A stretch of 41,623 bases of DNA from JAUNBG01 sp964442735 (GTDB lineage: Bacteria; Planctomycetota; Planctomycetia; Pirellulales; Thermoguttaceae): contig CAYUAP010000031.1 in the NCBI GenBank assembly GCA_964442735.1, forward strand, positions 1-41,623, read 5' to 3'. Below are positions 1-8,734 of this stretch, piece after piece. A program made the position numbers and the translations under genes. Position 1 is the first letter of the stretch. Every line of letters starts with the position of its first letter. A model generated the notes under the pieces. It did not search any database. It saw only the letters and a program-made list of their open reading frames with translations, and was not told where the DNA came from.

Positions 1-68
1 TAGCTCAGTTTGGTTAGAGCGCGTCCCTGATAAGGACGAGGTCCATGGTTCGAGTCCATGCACGCCCA
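1..68 (+). tRNA. trnI: tRNA-Ile (anticodon GAU), 5' end cut off by the window
   Basis: The D arm, anticodon arm, variable loop, T arm and 3' acceptor strand are all readable. The anticodon stem pairs 22-26 with 34-38 around a 7-nt loop (27-33) with GAT at 29-31. The T stem pairs 44-48 with 56-60 around a TTCGAGT loop. The 3' acceptor strand CACGCCC (61-67) and discriminator A68 are present, and no CCA is encoded. The 5' acceptor strand, expected to be GGGCGTG, lies before base 1. The gene is followed directly by a strong terminator, and a decayed tyrosine recombinase gene faces it from 241-533, the usual layout of a tRNA-targeted integration site. Confidence 0.95.
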
Positions 69-71
69 TTC

Positions 72-109
72 AAAAGGGTTTTCAGGTTATTCCTGAAGAC
101 CCTTTTTTT
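72..109 (+). terminator. Rho-independent terminator of tRNA-Ile
   Basis: A 15-bp stem (72-86 with 92-106, one G-T wobble) closes a 5-nt loop and ends in a run of seven T (103-109). It begins four bases after the tRNA discriminator base, so it terminates the tRNA transcript. Confidence 0.9.
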
Positions 110-240
110 ATGGGTTATTCTGTTATTTACAGTACTTGTGATTATTATTACCGTTTCCCAATGAAACGATATATAATGTTATTTAACATCATTGAACAGT
201 CTTTTGGTAGTCATTCTTTTAATACTTGAAAAATGACTAC

Positions 241-533
241 TTAAAAAACCGTTTTGTTCGATATTTCATTGGGTTTAACCTCTGAAATTTCTTCCTCTTC
301 TCGGTGTTCCAAGGGAGCCTTGTTTCGTGACTTTTGAAGACCCGAATCATTGGCCCTGTTAAAATCTTCATCTGTTGGGTGAAAATAATGCTTCATTGCA
401 ACTGCCAGCTTGTGCCCCACCCATTCTGTTGCTAACGGTTACCTGGAGACATGATCTTCTGTTGGCTATACAAATAAAACACGATGGAATAATTTTCTCC
501 GCATGTTGTTTTTCGCATTCTGATTACTGCCAT
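241..533 (-). pseudogene. Tyrosine recombinase (phage-type integrase) remnant, internally deleted
   Basis: On the minus strand, 438-241 reads as an open C-terminal segment containing ATEWVGHKLAVAMKHYFH and ending at TAA (243-241). The GH dipeptide, the Tyr exactly nine residues after that His and the Y-x-H ending match the C-terminal box of tyrosine recombinases (GH-x8-Y-x-H), including the nucleophile Tyr. In another frame, a start ATG at 533 with a well placed AAAGGAG (547-541, 7-nt spacer) opens a 34-codon peptide beginning MAVIRMRKTTCGENYSIVF, which resembles the usual integrase N-terminus. It stops at TAG 434-432. The roughly 250-300 residues normally between these two parts are missing, so the gene is dead. 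The C-terminal assignment is firm; the N-terminal part is inference. The gene faces the tRNA-Ile at 1-68. Confidence 0.68.
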
Positions 534-721
534 AATACAACTCCTTTCTGATTCAATCGACCGCGAAAATGATAGGAACAGTATAATTAATTTCACATAG
601 AAATCAATATCAGATATCATTTTTGGTCCATAGGTGGATTATTTTGACAATTATTCTATTCTATCAGTGATTCACATCCAATAAAATATCGTCTTCCTAT
701 CTGGGTCCATAATGGATTTCT

Positions 722-736
722 CCTGATTTCATCAGG
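722..736. other. Small perfect hairpin
   Basis: CCTGAT (722-727) pairs with ATCAGG (731-736) around a TTC loop. It lies just outside repeat B1, has no T run and no gene close by; function unknown. Confidence 0.35.
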
Positions 737-747
737 AATGTCATTAT

Positions 748-866
748 ATAGTCAAGGTCGTTATAAAAGTCTATTTTTCAAAACAGGCGAGACGCCTTTT
801 TTAAAGGATGCAGACGAGACGTCCATACTCCCAGGAAATGCCGAATTTATAACGTCGTACAGTATA
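748..866 (-). repeat. Repeat family B, copy B1 (double-hairpin palindromic element)
   Basis: About 118 bp, inverted relative to copies B2 (13668-13784) and B3 (15124-15242). The ends are imperfect inverted repeats of the form ATACT...CGTTATAAA. Inside are two stem-loops sharing the loop TCT, built on GGACG-TCT-CGTC and AGGCG-TCT-CGCCT. There is no coding capacity. The three copies differ by scattered substitutions that mostly spare the ends and the stems. Likely a non-autonomous mobile palindromic element. Confidence 0.75.
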
Positions 867-1080
867 TGATACGTACATTCAGAATAGGCCACTACTTCTT
901 TTATATTTAAAATATTTTTTTGTTCCTTCAAAGAATCCCCGACCGAACCACCCACCAATGAAATCGAATCCAAAAATAACGACTTCCAGTAACTAACGCC
1001 CAAGATAAAACGTAAAGAGGTAAACACAAAAATTATACAGGAGAAACAAGTAATTTCTAACAATTAATATTACGGATATT

Positions 1081-1738
1081 GTAATCATTCACAAACAATT
1101 TTGGAACTATGGATATCACAGATAAACACACATAGCCTGTCATAAAATGCTATATTTTACAATAGAAAACTGAATATATTTATCTATTATCATAAATATA
1201 TTTATCATAAAAAAATTTTTTGGCCAAAAAACTATCCGTAAAAATCAGTGTTATCTATGGTTTCACTTTATTTCCGTGAACGATTTTGGAACCACGGATA
1301 TCACGGATATCACGGATAAACACAGATAGTCTGCCGTAAAATACTATATTTTACAATATAAAACTGAATATATTCATCTATTATCATAAATATATTTATC
1401 ATAAAAAAATTTTTTGGCCAAAAAACTATCNNNNNNNNNNNNNNNNNNNNNNNNNNNNNNNNNNNNNNNNNNNNNNNNNNNNNNNNNNNNNNNNNNNNNN
1501 NNNNNNNNNNNNNNNNNNNNNNNNNNNNNNCACGGATATCACGGATATCACGGATAAACACAGATAGTCTGCCGTAAAATACTATATTTTACAATATAAA
1601 ACTGAATATATTCATCTATTATCATAAATATATTTATCATAAAAAATTTTTTTGGCCAAAAAACTATCCGTAAAAATCAGTGTTATCCATGGTTTCACTT
1701 TATATCCATGGTTTCACTTTATTTCCGTGAACGGTTAC
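1081..1738 (+). repeat. Repeat family A, tandem block A1 (IS66-like MITE), interrupted by an assembly gap
   Basis: At least three head-to-tail units of about 185 bp. Each begins near ACGATTTTGGAACCACGG, has an internal GTAAAATA-CTA-TATTTTAC hairpin and a TTTTGGCCAAAAAA palindrome, and ends in TTCCGTGAACG. Neighbouring units share a terminal repeat, since the end of one unit runs straight into the start of the next at 1277-1295. The outer ends GTAATCATTCAC (1081) and GTGAACGGTTAC (ending 1738) are imperfect inverted repeats. No 8-bp target duplication is visible at the outer ends of this block (CGGATATT left, GTTGTCCG right), unlike A2 and A3. A short ACGGATATC duplication distinguishes units 2 and 3 from unit 1. 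Confidence 0.85.
1431..1530. other. Assembly gap (100 N placeholder)
   Basis: A run of exactly 100 N inside the tandem repeat A block. The flanking repeat phases imply that the missing DNA finishes one unit (roughly 60 nt) and may hold further complete units of about 185 bp. The true length is unknown. Confidence 0.98.
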
Positions 1739-1800
1739 GTTGTCCGAAAGCCATAATCCGATTGTGGACGTGCGTTTTCATTTTTGTAACTCGAAAATCT

Positions 1801-3087
1801 TTATTTGGGAATTTCAATTTTTATGGGTAGTTCTTTAGTACAAACAGTCGGATTGTTGTGGTTTCTATCGGTAGCCGCCAATTTTAAAATATAATCGCCC
1901 GATGGTAGATGCGATGGAAGTTCAATAGATATATTCAAGACAATATCACGAAGCCGACTTGAAGATCTGTTATTACATACCTGAACTTCACGCGGTATGA
2001 CCCCTTTGCCATTTTTATCGTAGAGTTCCCAGGAACAGTCGATTGACAGATATTCCCCTTTATCTTCCGTTTTATTGACAACATTTTCCAATTCAGCGTA
2101 AATAAAGAGAAGTTCTCCCGTGTGATAAGGCCGTGTCCGTTCTTCATATAAACCGAAGGGAGCTGGAGCCTCAACGGCAAGTATTTTGCCAATGGTCATT
2201 GGAACATCACTCTGAAGCTTTTCCAAACCGTTCTTTAAAAGTTGTGTTGCCTGCTCCAAATTCGCTGCGGATCCAATCGTGGCTCCAGAAGTATTCCCGG
2301 TTAGAAGGACGGCAAGACCACGGCATTCACTCTCCCAGAATTTTTGCATTTGCTCCGGAGTATCCGAATAACAGACTACGGCTTTATCGTATTGATCGGT
2401 CGCCAAATACAATAATCGCAATCGAATCTCTTCTTCATGTGTGGAAAGACCATTGTCCTTTTTCTCCTTGAGCTTTTTTTCCAAATTGGTAATGGCCTTT
2501 TCCGTTTGTGACTTCCAATGTTCCAATGCGGCTGAATCCAGTCCGTTTGTCCGATCATCATTTTTCTCTACATATTGGACCGGACGTATCACAATTGTGG
2601 AATCATCCTCTATCATGGTCGTTAGATTTTTTAATGGAGGCGTTTCCTCAAGACTGGCAATGATATTTTGAGGAATTGGGTCCGAATGTTTCTCTATTTG
2701 TAGTGGGAGAGGTCCTAATTTCGGTGGTAATACAGTCTCTTGTTTCTGTTCTTGAATAACTGCCTGTTGAGATTCGGCCACAGCCATTGTCTGAACCGGT
2801 TCCTTTTCCTTAACAGCCTCTTGATAGGGAATATATTCCGAACGTTGGACCAAATTGTTGTCCGAGGAGACCAACGACGGTTTCGATAGATCGGAAATCA
2901 GGGGACGTTCCAATCCGAAGGAATTATTTTTTGTATAATGTTCCGGAGGAAGCCTGTATTCCTGATGATCGTCCTGCGTATATTTATTACGAACAAAATG
3001 ACAGCCGACACTGTAATACAATGCCGAAGACAGAAGCAGAAATAGAATCCACTTCTTCAAATCATTCGAAAAATACCTGTTATTCAT
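1801..3087 (-). CDS. Putative lipoprotein, function unknown
   Basis: 428 residues from ATG 3087, preceded by AAAGG at a 7-nt spacer; a TTG one codon upstream is possible but less likely. Lys11-Lys12 precede a hydrophobic helix (about 13-28) ending SVGC with Cys29. This is an imperfect lipobox, so lipidation is likely but not certain. Residues 40-190 are Pro/Glu/Gln-rich and probably disordered. Residues about 190-225 are a charged helical segment (EKAITNLEKKLKEKK). The middle (220-300) is helical, and the C-terminal 130 residues look like a beta-sandwich with strands such as YILKLAATDR. I do not recognise the family. It is the last gene of the minus-strand run, 233 bp downstream of coaD, with no obvious terminator. 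Envelope location is inferred from the N-terminus. Confidence 0.8.
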   Translation of the reverse strand: MNNRYFSNDLKKWILFLLLSSALYYSVGCHFVRNKYTQDDHQEYRLPPEHYTKNNSFGLERPLISDLSKPSLVSSDNNLVQRSEYIPYQEAVKEKEPVQTMAVAESQQAVIQEQKQETVLPPKLGPLPLQIEKHSDPIPQNIIASLEETPPLKNLTTMIEDDSTIVIRPVQYVEKNDDRTNGLDSAALEHWKSQTEKAITNLEKKLKEKKDNGLSTHEEEIRLRLLYLATDQYDKAVVCYSDTPEQMQKFWESECRGLAVLLTGNTSGATIGSAANLEQATQLLKNGLEKLQSDVPMTIGKILAVEAPAPFGLYEERTRPYHTGELLFIYAELENVVNKTEDKGEYLSIDCSWELYDKNGKGVIPREVQVCNNRSSSRLRDIVLNISIELPSHLPSGDYILKLAATDRNHNNPTVCTKELPIKIEIPK

Positions 3088-3319
3088 CAAAAAACCTTTA
3101 TGCTCTTTTATAACACAAGACAGACTTGCGTATTTTCACAATCCTATCCATTCCTTCAGGAAAAATCAGAAGTCCCAATCTCCAGTTGGTGATCGGCTTT
3201 TAATATTTCACTATTAAAACGAATCATAATCCATTTATAAAAACGGTTCAAGAGGAATAGGAAAAGAAAATGAAAATAGATAGAACATTTTAAATGGCAA
3301 AGCAATAAAAATAATGAAC

Positions 3320-3814
3320 CTAACAAATCGATTGAATACGATTTTTAACAGCAGTAATTACTGGCTCGGAGAGAAAACTGCGAAGGACATCTTCATCGGC
3401 AACGTTGGCAATTTCCTTAATTAAAGAGCTGGAAACGTGCGCCAATTCGCCATCGGCAATCATAAAGAGAGTTTCGACATCAGGAGCCAGCCGTCGATTA
3501 GCCATCATCATGGTTAATTCAGCGGGGATATCGGTTATCGGACGTACACCGCGTACCATGATTTTAGCACCGACCTCCTGAACGAATCGAACGGTCAGAC
3601 CACGATAGGTGCAGACTTCGATATTGGAAAGCGACATAGTAGATGCACGAATTAATTCACAACGCTCTTCCGGAGAAAACCAGGGAGCCTTCTCCGAATT
3701 GATACCAACCGCGACAATCAAACGATCAAACAATCGACTGGCACGTTCCATAACGTTTAAATGTCCCAAGGTAACCGGATCGAACGAACCGGGGTAGACT
3801 GCCGTTCTATTCAT
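3320..3814 (-). CDS. coaD: Phosphopantetheine adenylyltransferase (CoaD)
   Basis: 164 residues, a normal length for CoaD. It transfers AMP from ATP to 4'-phosphopantetheine, the penultimate step of coenzyme A synthesis, in the cytosol. The nucleotidyltransferase signature is at residues 7-18 (YPGSFDPVTLGH, with the T-x-G-H motif at 15-18), RGVRPITD follows at about residue 89, and SSSLIKEIA near residue 128 supplies the C-terminal nucleotide-binding motif. The middle motif reads AELTMMMANRRL in place of the common FEYE-x-QMA form. ATG 3814 has GAGG 8 nt upstream. The upstream pyrophosphorylase gene ends 14 bp before it, so the two are very probably cotranscribed. Confidence 0.97.
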   Translation of the reverse strand: MNRTAVYPGSFDPVTLGHLNVMERASRLFDRLIVAVGINSEKAPWFSPEERCELIRASTMSLSNIEVCTYRGLTVRFVQEVGAKIMVRGVRPITDIPAELTMMMANRRLAPDVETLFMIADGELAHVSSSLIKEIANVADEDVLRSFLSEPVITAVKNRIQSIC

Positions 3815-3828
3815 GGATTATACCTCGA

Positions 3829-5364
3829 TTATTTTTCTACCCAATATACAGACTCTGTAATAATACGCGAGTCGGGAACAAGAGATTTATCTTTTTCCAG
3901 ACGCGCTTTCAATTCAAGAGCACTATTGGCAAATAATGGAGAAATTTCGATCTGAACCCCTGGAGCAACCTGAATACCATTTTCGTTTAGCCAGCGTTCA
4001 TAAAGGGCACATAACTGACGCCGGACCGTCTGCGGATTGTCCTTCGGTTGAGAAGGGTGGTTTTTGAGTGGTTCGAAACAGGTCTTTATATCGACTTCCA
4101 CTACAATAGGATTTTTAGCCTGCGGCAGAAGGTCGAAAATAAATTTTTCAAATTTAATTGCATTTGGTAATTCCGGCTTCACTAATTTACCGAACAGTTT
4201 TTCGCCCGATTCGGAAATGGCATTGCGATCCAGAATAATATAAGGCAACTTCTTTTTGGCAATGTGGAACGGTAATGAACTAGCAAAAGAAGCTTTGCGC
4301 TGTAGAAAATCAATATTCATCAGGTGAACGGCAATACTGCCCGCCCAAATCAACAGACTTCCGTCCGGTTTTCTTCGAGCTCCGACATCATCGGGAAGAT
4401 CACTGTATTCGATCACATAAAGATGACCGTCTACAACAACCATGTTTCCTACACGATCTTTGGGATTTTGTTTACGAATAACCTGACTCGTAAATTCGGA
4501 ATTACTATGAAGATGATAACCGATAAATTCCGGAGAGCAGATATCTATGAGTGGATTATCAATTTGGAAATAAAATATTTCTTCATAACCCCGGCGTCGA
4601 AGTTCGTTGAGAATACCATTTTTGGCGACATTGGTAAAGGGGCTATCCAAACAAGGAGCGTTAAAAGCGGCGAGAATACCACCATGTCCATCCGGACTGG
4701 CGGCGACATGATCTTTAGCGTTCAGAAGTAGTTTACCGGTTTCAAAATCGACAGACGGCATTGTTCCCTGACAGAAGATTAAGATATCATCTTCCGGCAG
4801 GCCGAAATTTTTGTTGTCATGAAAGAATTTAATCGTTTCTTCATGGGTAGCCGGACTTGTTTGAATACAGAACGGAATACGGCAGTTATATTTTCGATTC
4901 ATTGCGCGAATTCGTTCACAATGTATCTGGAAAAGTGTAACGCCGGAGACAGGTCCGATAGGGAAAATCCCTTTTGCATAGGGAAAATCCAGTCGAGTTC
5001 CCTGACCTCCAGCTACAACGGCCGAGGCTATTTTTCCCTGTCGGAGCGCTTCTTCCCCCAAGGCAATTGCCTCCTTGGGAGAATAGGGATATTCAGTCGA
5101 ATTCATCTGTTTTGTAGGCTGAATTAATTCCCTCTGGTCGCTCAAATGATAATAGACAGGCTCTTGCGCCTTGGCGGCTAACGCTGCCGATGCGGCAGGC
5201 TCAAACCGCCTCTTGTATAAAGAATCTAATTGCGTTAAATCAATTTTATCGATTTGTTGGGCCAGATTGGATTGCTGCTTTTCATCCAACTCGTCCCAGA
5301 AGGTTAAAACTTGCTCTTGGTTATGTTTGACAAGTTTATCTGATAACTGCTCTTTCAGGCCCAT
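3829..5364 (-). CDS. UDP-sugar pyrophosphorylase of the eukaryotic UAP1/UDPGP type
   Basis: 511 residues, close to the size of eukaryotic UDP-N-acetylhexosamine pyrophosphorylases. The family makes UDP-GlcNAc or UDP-GalNAc (some members UDP-glucose) from UTP and the sugar 1-phosphate. The signature AGGQGTRL is at residues 118-125, followed by KGIFPIGP with Lys131, then TLFQIHCERI, FQIDNPLIDI and a C-terminal NAIKFEKFIFDLL. These match UAP1 far better than GlmU, and no GlmU acetyltransferase hexapeptide repeats are present. ATG 5364 has AAAGGAG four nt upstream. It precedes coaD by 14 bp. UDP-GlcNAc would feed peptidoglycan and lipid A synthesis; the exact sugar cannot be settled by reading. 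Confidence 0.9.
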   Translation of the reverse strand: MGLKEQLSDKLVKHNQEQVLTFWDELDEKQQSNLAQQIDKIDLTQLDSLYKRRFEPAASAALAAKAQEPVYYHLSDQRELIQPTKQMNSTEYPYSPKEAIALGEEALRQGKIASAVVAGGQGTRLDFPYAKGIFPIGPVSGVTLFQIHCERIRAMNRKYNCRIPFCIQTSPATHEETIKFFHDNKNFGLPEDDILIFCQGTMPSVDFETGKLLLNAKDHVAASPDGHGGILAAFNAPCLDSPFTNVAKNGILNELRRRGYEEIFYFQIDNPLIDICSPEFIGYHLHSNSEFTSQVIRKQNPKDRVGNMVVVDGHLYVIEYSDLPDDVGARRKPDGSLLIWAGSIAVHLMNIDFLQRKASFASSLPFHIAKKKLPYIILDRNAISESGEKLFGKLVKPELPNAIKFEKFIFDLLPQAKNPIVVEVDIKTCFEPLKNHPSQPKDNPQTVRRQLCALYERWLNENGIQVAPGVQIEISPLFANSALELKARLEKDKSLVPDSRIITESVYWVEK

Positions 5365-5501
5365 AGCGCTCCTTTATCTATATTGGTAAAAGGGTGAATC
5401 CGAAAATCCGGGTCCAGGCATCCTGCCTTTTAATATCATAAAACATCCGGTTTTATAAAACGGTCTCCATAAAACCGATTTTGAACCGCCCAACAGGTTT
5501 T

Positions 5502-5987
5502 TTATTCGTCGAAATTATAGGTTATACTCTGAATTTCAAATTTTTTAATACCAGCGGGAACTTTAATTTCCGCAATGTCACCAACCTTTTTTCCTAAAAA
5601 CCCCTGTGCCAAAGGACAAGTCACCAGAATTTTTCCCGTATCGAAATCTTCATCGCCAGCCCCGACAAGCGTATATTGCAGAATTTCATCGTCGTTCAGT
5701 CGTTTTACAACAATGGTGGCCCCAAACCGGATTTCATCCTGTGGAATCGTTGATGGATCGATAATCTGTGCTCTACTGATTCGACTTTTAAGATCACTAA
5801 TCTTGGCGGCCAGGAGTCCTTGACTTTCGCGGGCTCCATGATATTCCGCATTTTCCTTTAGGTCTCCTTCTGCCCGGGCATTGGCCAAACGTTCCAGAAT
5901 GGGAGGCATCTCCTCGTTTTCCAGCCGTTCGATCTCTTTTCTTAACCTGTTATATCCTTCTCGGGTCATTGGTATCGGATCATACAT
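5502..5987 (-). CDS. greA: Transcription elongation factor GreA
   Basis: 161 residues, the standard GreA length. It enters the secondary channel of RNA polymerase and stimulates transcript cleavage in backtracked complexes. The N-terminal coiled coil (residues 8-78) carries the tip motif AEGDLKENAEYH with the acidic pair that helps coordinate the catalytic metal. The C-terminal FKBP-like domain ends with a typical GFLGKKVGDIAEIKVP stretch. The AAAGGA upstream of ATG 5987 lies about 12 nt away, rather far. A 137-bp spacer separates it from the pyrophosphorylase gene downstream. Confidence 0.97.
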   Translation of the reverse strand: MYDPIPMTREGYNRLRKEIERLENEEMPPILERLANARAEGDLKENAEYHGARESQGLLAAKISDLKSRISRAQIIDPSTIPQDEIRFGATIVVKRLNDDEILQYTLVGAGDEDFDTGKILVTCPLAQGFLGKKVGDIAEIKVPAGIKKFEIQSITYNFDE

Positions 5988-6126
5988 AATCTATGTGTTT
6001 CCTTTCAATTTTAATTCCATAGTTTCATAATCAAATAAAAAGGGAACAGCCATCACAATTTCCGGCCGTTCCTGTAGATTATTTTAATATCTATTATAAC
6101 AGATCTTTTAATGTTGTCTATTCCAT

Positions 6127-7083
6127 TTATCTCTGCTTGAGTATTTGTTTACTGCGAATAACTCCAGTCTGTTTAATACCATTCGTTTGTTGTGTTCCAC
6201 TATTCTTCGTTTGATCGGATTGGATCTTTGTTTCCGAATTAAATTCCTGATTCATTCCCGTTGTTACATTATAAAGGGACGAAACATTAAATTCAAGCTG
6301 AATTGAATTATTTACCAGTTTGGTGACAGCTTTTGATTCTACCCTGGCAATTTTATTTTCCTCGATTGGAACAACACTAACCAATGTATTATCCCATAAA
6401 AGATTGATTTTTCCGACGACAGGGAAATCAAGTGATGACTGGGACTCCCATTTTTCGCCTGAATTTACCGGTTTGCTTGGAAGGACATAATTCAATTGAG
6501 TAAATGTTTCCGCAAATGTACTTTCAGTGACAATCGCTTTCAGATTCGCGATATATTGTTTACTGTCCGGATCGTCCAAAGCTTCCATTTCCTTCCACAT
6601 CGTCTCAATTCCATCCACTTTTTCCAGTCCCTTTTCTTTATTCAAGTAGATGACAAACTTTTGTTTAAGAAATATATTATAAATCGCCTGAATTTTATTT
6701 TTCATCGAAAAACGGTCATCGCTATCGAAGAAAAAAGTTTTCGTTGTGGGATCTCCCGAGTCTTCCGTAATGGTTAATCGAATAACATTCATGGAAAGAA
6801 CCCGTTGCGCATCACTATCCCCTTTCTCGATATCGACGTTCCAGCTAATACGAAACTGGGATTTCATCATACGGGAAACATTTTGATAGGAAAGAACTAT
6901 CGTTTTATTCGATTCCTGCGTTAATAAATATTTTCCTATAGGATAGTCATTCCTGATAACATAGGAATCGTTCCCCAAACAAACGGTACAAAGACATAAA
7001 AGGAATAATAAAGTCCCAACAAGTCCAGTACAATTCAGGCGATTACATTCCCTATTGTATATATATTGTCTGCAATTCAACAC
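6127..7083 (-). CDS. Secreted protein of unknown function (DUF6263-like style)
   Basis: 318 residues from GTG 7083, chosen because AGAGGA sits 6 nt upstream. The N-terminus is unusually long (about 20 polar residues) before a hydrophobic signal segment (about 21-37, GTLLFLLCLCTVCLG), which suggests export. The mature part is rich in beta strands, with ordered S/T/K/E-rich segments and a Gln/Asn/Thr-rich tail (residues 270-318). The segment LNYVLPSKPVNSGEKWES and the overall layout recall the planctomycete secreted family DUF6263, but this is recollection of style, not a search result. It is flanked by gaps of 139 bp to greA and 242 bp to the GspF-like gene, so it may be transcribed on its own. 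Confidence 0.78.
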   Translation of the reverse strand: MLNCRQYIYNRECNRLNCTGLVGTLLFLLCLCTVCLGNDSYVIRNDYPIGKYLLTQESNKTIVLSYQNVSRMMKSQFRISWNVDIEKGDSDAQRVLSMNVIRLTITEDSGDPTTKTFFFDSDDRFSMKNKIQAIYNIFLKQKFVIYLNKEKGLEKVDGIETMWKEMEALDDPDSKQYIANLKAIVTESTFAETFTQLNYVLPSKPVNSGEKWESQSSLDFPVVGKINLLWDNTLVSVVPIEENKIARVESKAVTKLVNNSIQLEFNVSSLYNVTTGMNQEFNSETKIQSDQTKNSGTQQTNGIKQTGVIRSKQILKQR

Positions 7084-7325
7084 GGTGTTCCTCTCTACTC
7101 GAAAATTTGAATGTTAATTACCTCTAAAAATCCGGAACACAAAATTCCTCTAAAAACAGATATTTAGAACCTGCCTTAAGTAAAAAACATTCATTTAACA
7201 AATATCTCTATTACTATCACAATATTACCAGTATAAACAAATTTCGTAAATTTTCAAAGGCCAATATTGAAAAAGTTTCCATATTCTCTGTATATTTCCA
7301 TTTTTTTAATATTAAAACCTAAAAA

Positions 7326-8540
7326 TTATACGGATTCAGTCATTTGAAAAATCGGCAGGAGTAACGCGACGATGATATAAAAGACAGCGCCTGCCATTAA
7401 AAGGAGCATTAAAGGTTCTAAAAGCCGAACAAGCACATCCAATTTTCGGGAGAGATCCCGTTCAATCGTTTCGGAGGCGTTAATCAAGACTTTTTCCAAA
7501 GTATTGGATTCCTCCGCTATGGTAATCATAGTCATAATGGTTGGCGGAAACAAATTTGCCTTGGCGAGTGGTTTTGAGAGAGGTTCTCCGGCAGCAACAC
7601 TTTCAACCGATTTTTCGACTGCGTCGGTCAAAAGCATATTACCAGTGGAACGACTACTGATTTGCAGCGCGTGAAGTATAGGAACACCATTCTCCAATAA
7701 AGTCCCAAGAACACGACACAATCGCGAGACAGAAGACATTAGGGCAATCGGACCAAGAAGAGGAAGTTTTAGTTTCCATTGATCAACAAACATACGGCCC
7801 CATCGTGTCGCCATCTGAATTCGGATCCAAATAACCGAAACAACAAGTCCGATTCCAACATAAAGTCCATATTTACCGACGAAAACTTTAAATCCAAGAA
7901 GCCATACAGTCACCAGGGGAAGTTGTCCTCCATTATCAATAACCGAATCGAACATGGGTTCAAATTTAGGAACGAAAAATATTAACAAGACAGAAACCAC
8001 AAGAGTACCGACGAAACTCAAAATGGCGGGATAGATCATGGCACTAATGATTTTTCCTTTTAATTCGGCCTGTTGCTGCATGAATTTAGAGGTTCGTTTT
8101 AAAGCGTCTTCCAGAAAAGCGCCTTCGGAACCTGCCCGTATAATACTAATAGTCAGGTCATTAAAAATCCGGCGGTGTGCTTCGAAGGCAGAAGCGATAT
8201 CCTGTCCTTCGGCGAGCTTTTCCTTGATATCAGTAATAACATCGTTGAGAATGGGGTTTCCTCCCTGTTTTGAAAGGACTTCAAATGCTGTTAGAACAGG
8301 AACGCCGTTTTCGAGCAGGTCGGCCAACTGTTCCAGGAAAGCGGAAACAGCAGAATCTGGAGGACGTCGGGCAAACCATTTACTAATATCAATATTACCC
8401 TTGTTTACGTCTTCGATGCTTAATGGAAAGAGGCCCTGACGAGACAGCATATCAAGAGCTTCTTTCTTGGTATTGGCAGTCAACTGACCTTGTATTTCTT
8501 TACCGGTTTTATTTCTCGCGTTATATTTGAAATCGGTCAT
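7326..8540 (-). CDS. Type II secretion / type IV pilus inner-membrane platform protein (GspF/PilC family)
   Basis: 404 residues from ATG 8540. The open frame extends to 8642, but those 34 codons look non-native, while MTDFKYNARNKTGKEIQG is the canonical GspF/PilC N-terminus. No clear Shine-Dalgarno is seen at ATG 8540. Two T2SSF domains are visible, residues about 70-195 (FLEQLADLLENGVPVLTAFE) and 275-395 (SRLCRVLGTLLENGVPILHA), each followed by membrane helices (about 170-195, 220-240 and 375-400). The family forms the cytoplasmic-membrane platform that works with a GspE/PilB ATPase. No other T2S/T4P gene sits beside it, so it is an orphan here and distinct from TadB/TadC at 19062-20971. Confidence 0.92.
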   Translation of the reverse strand: MTDFKYNARNKTGKEIQGQLTANTKKEALDMLSRQGLFPLSIEDVNKGNIDISKWFARRPPDSAVSAFLEQLADLLENGVPVLTAFEVLSKQGGNPILNDVITDIKEKLAEGQDIASAFEAHRRIFNDLTISIIRAGSEGAFLEDALKRTSKFMQQQAELKGKIISAMIYPAILSFVGTLVVSVLLIFFVPKFEPMFDSVIDNGGQLPLVTVWLLGFKVFVGKYGLYVGIGLVVSVIWIRIQMATRWGRMFVDQWKLKLPLLGPIALMSSVSRLCRVLGTLLENGVPILHALQISSRSTGNMLLTDAVEKSVESVAAGEPLSKPLAKANLFPPTIMTMITIAEESNTLEKVLINASETIERDLSRKLDVLVRLLEPLMLLLMAGAVFYIIVALLLPIFQMTESV

Positions 8541-8661
8541 TCGATATATTTTTATAATGAATAAAGTGGGGGGATTGTTATACTTGATAACAGGGAAGGA
8601 AAAATATTGAATCAAACACGGACCACGACCGGAGGGACCCATTTCCGGTCAAGAGAGCATT

Positions 8662-8730
8662 GGGACATAATATATAGGGACATTAATATATAGGGACATG
8701 TTTCTATTGACAGTTATCAATTATCGTGTA
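8662..8730. repeat. Short tandem repeats between two minus-strand genes
   Basis: GGGACAT followed by an AT-rich spacer recurs three times at a 15-16 bp period (8662, 8677, 8693). Just after it, TATCAATTATCGTG and TATCAACTATCGTG stand in tandem. Probably slippage-derived; no function is evident. Confidence 0.5.
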
Positions 8731-8734
8731 TCAA

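Noticed and set aside
761..1063. Minus-strand frame of 100 residues with a hydrophobic N-terminus
   Set aside because: No ribosome site, and its second part is repeat B1; most likely not coding.
1081..1738. CRISPR or satellite origin for the first repeat block
   Set aside because: Units are about 185 bp with inverted ends, and dispersed single copies with target duplications exist elsewhere in the window.
5400..5500. Possible terminator of greA around CCGGTTTTATAAAACGG
   Set aside because: The palindrome is imperfect, AT-rich and lacks a U tract in the minus-strand direction.
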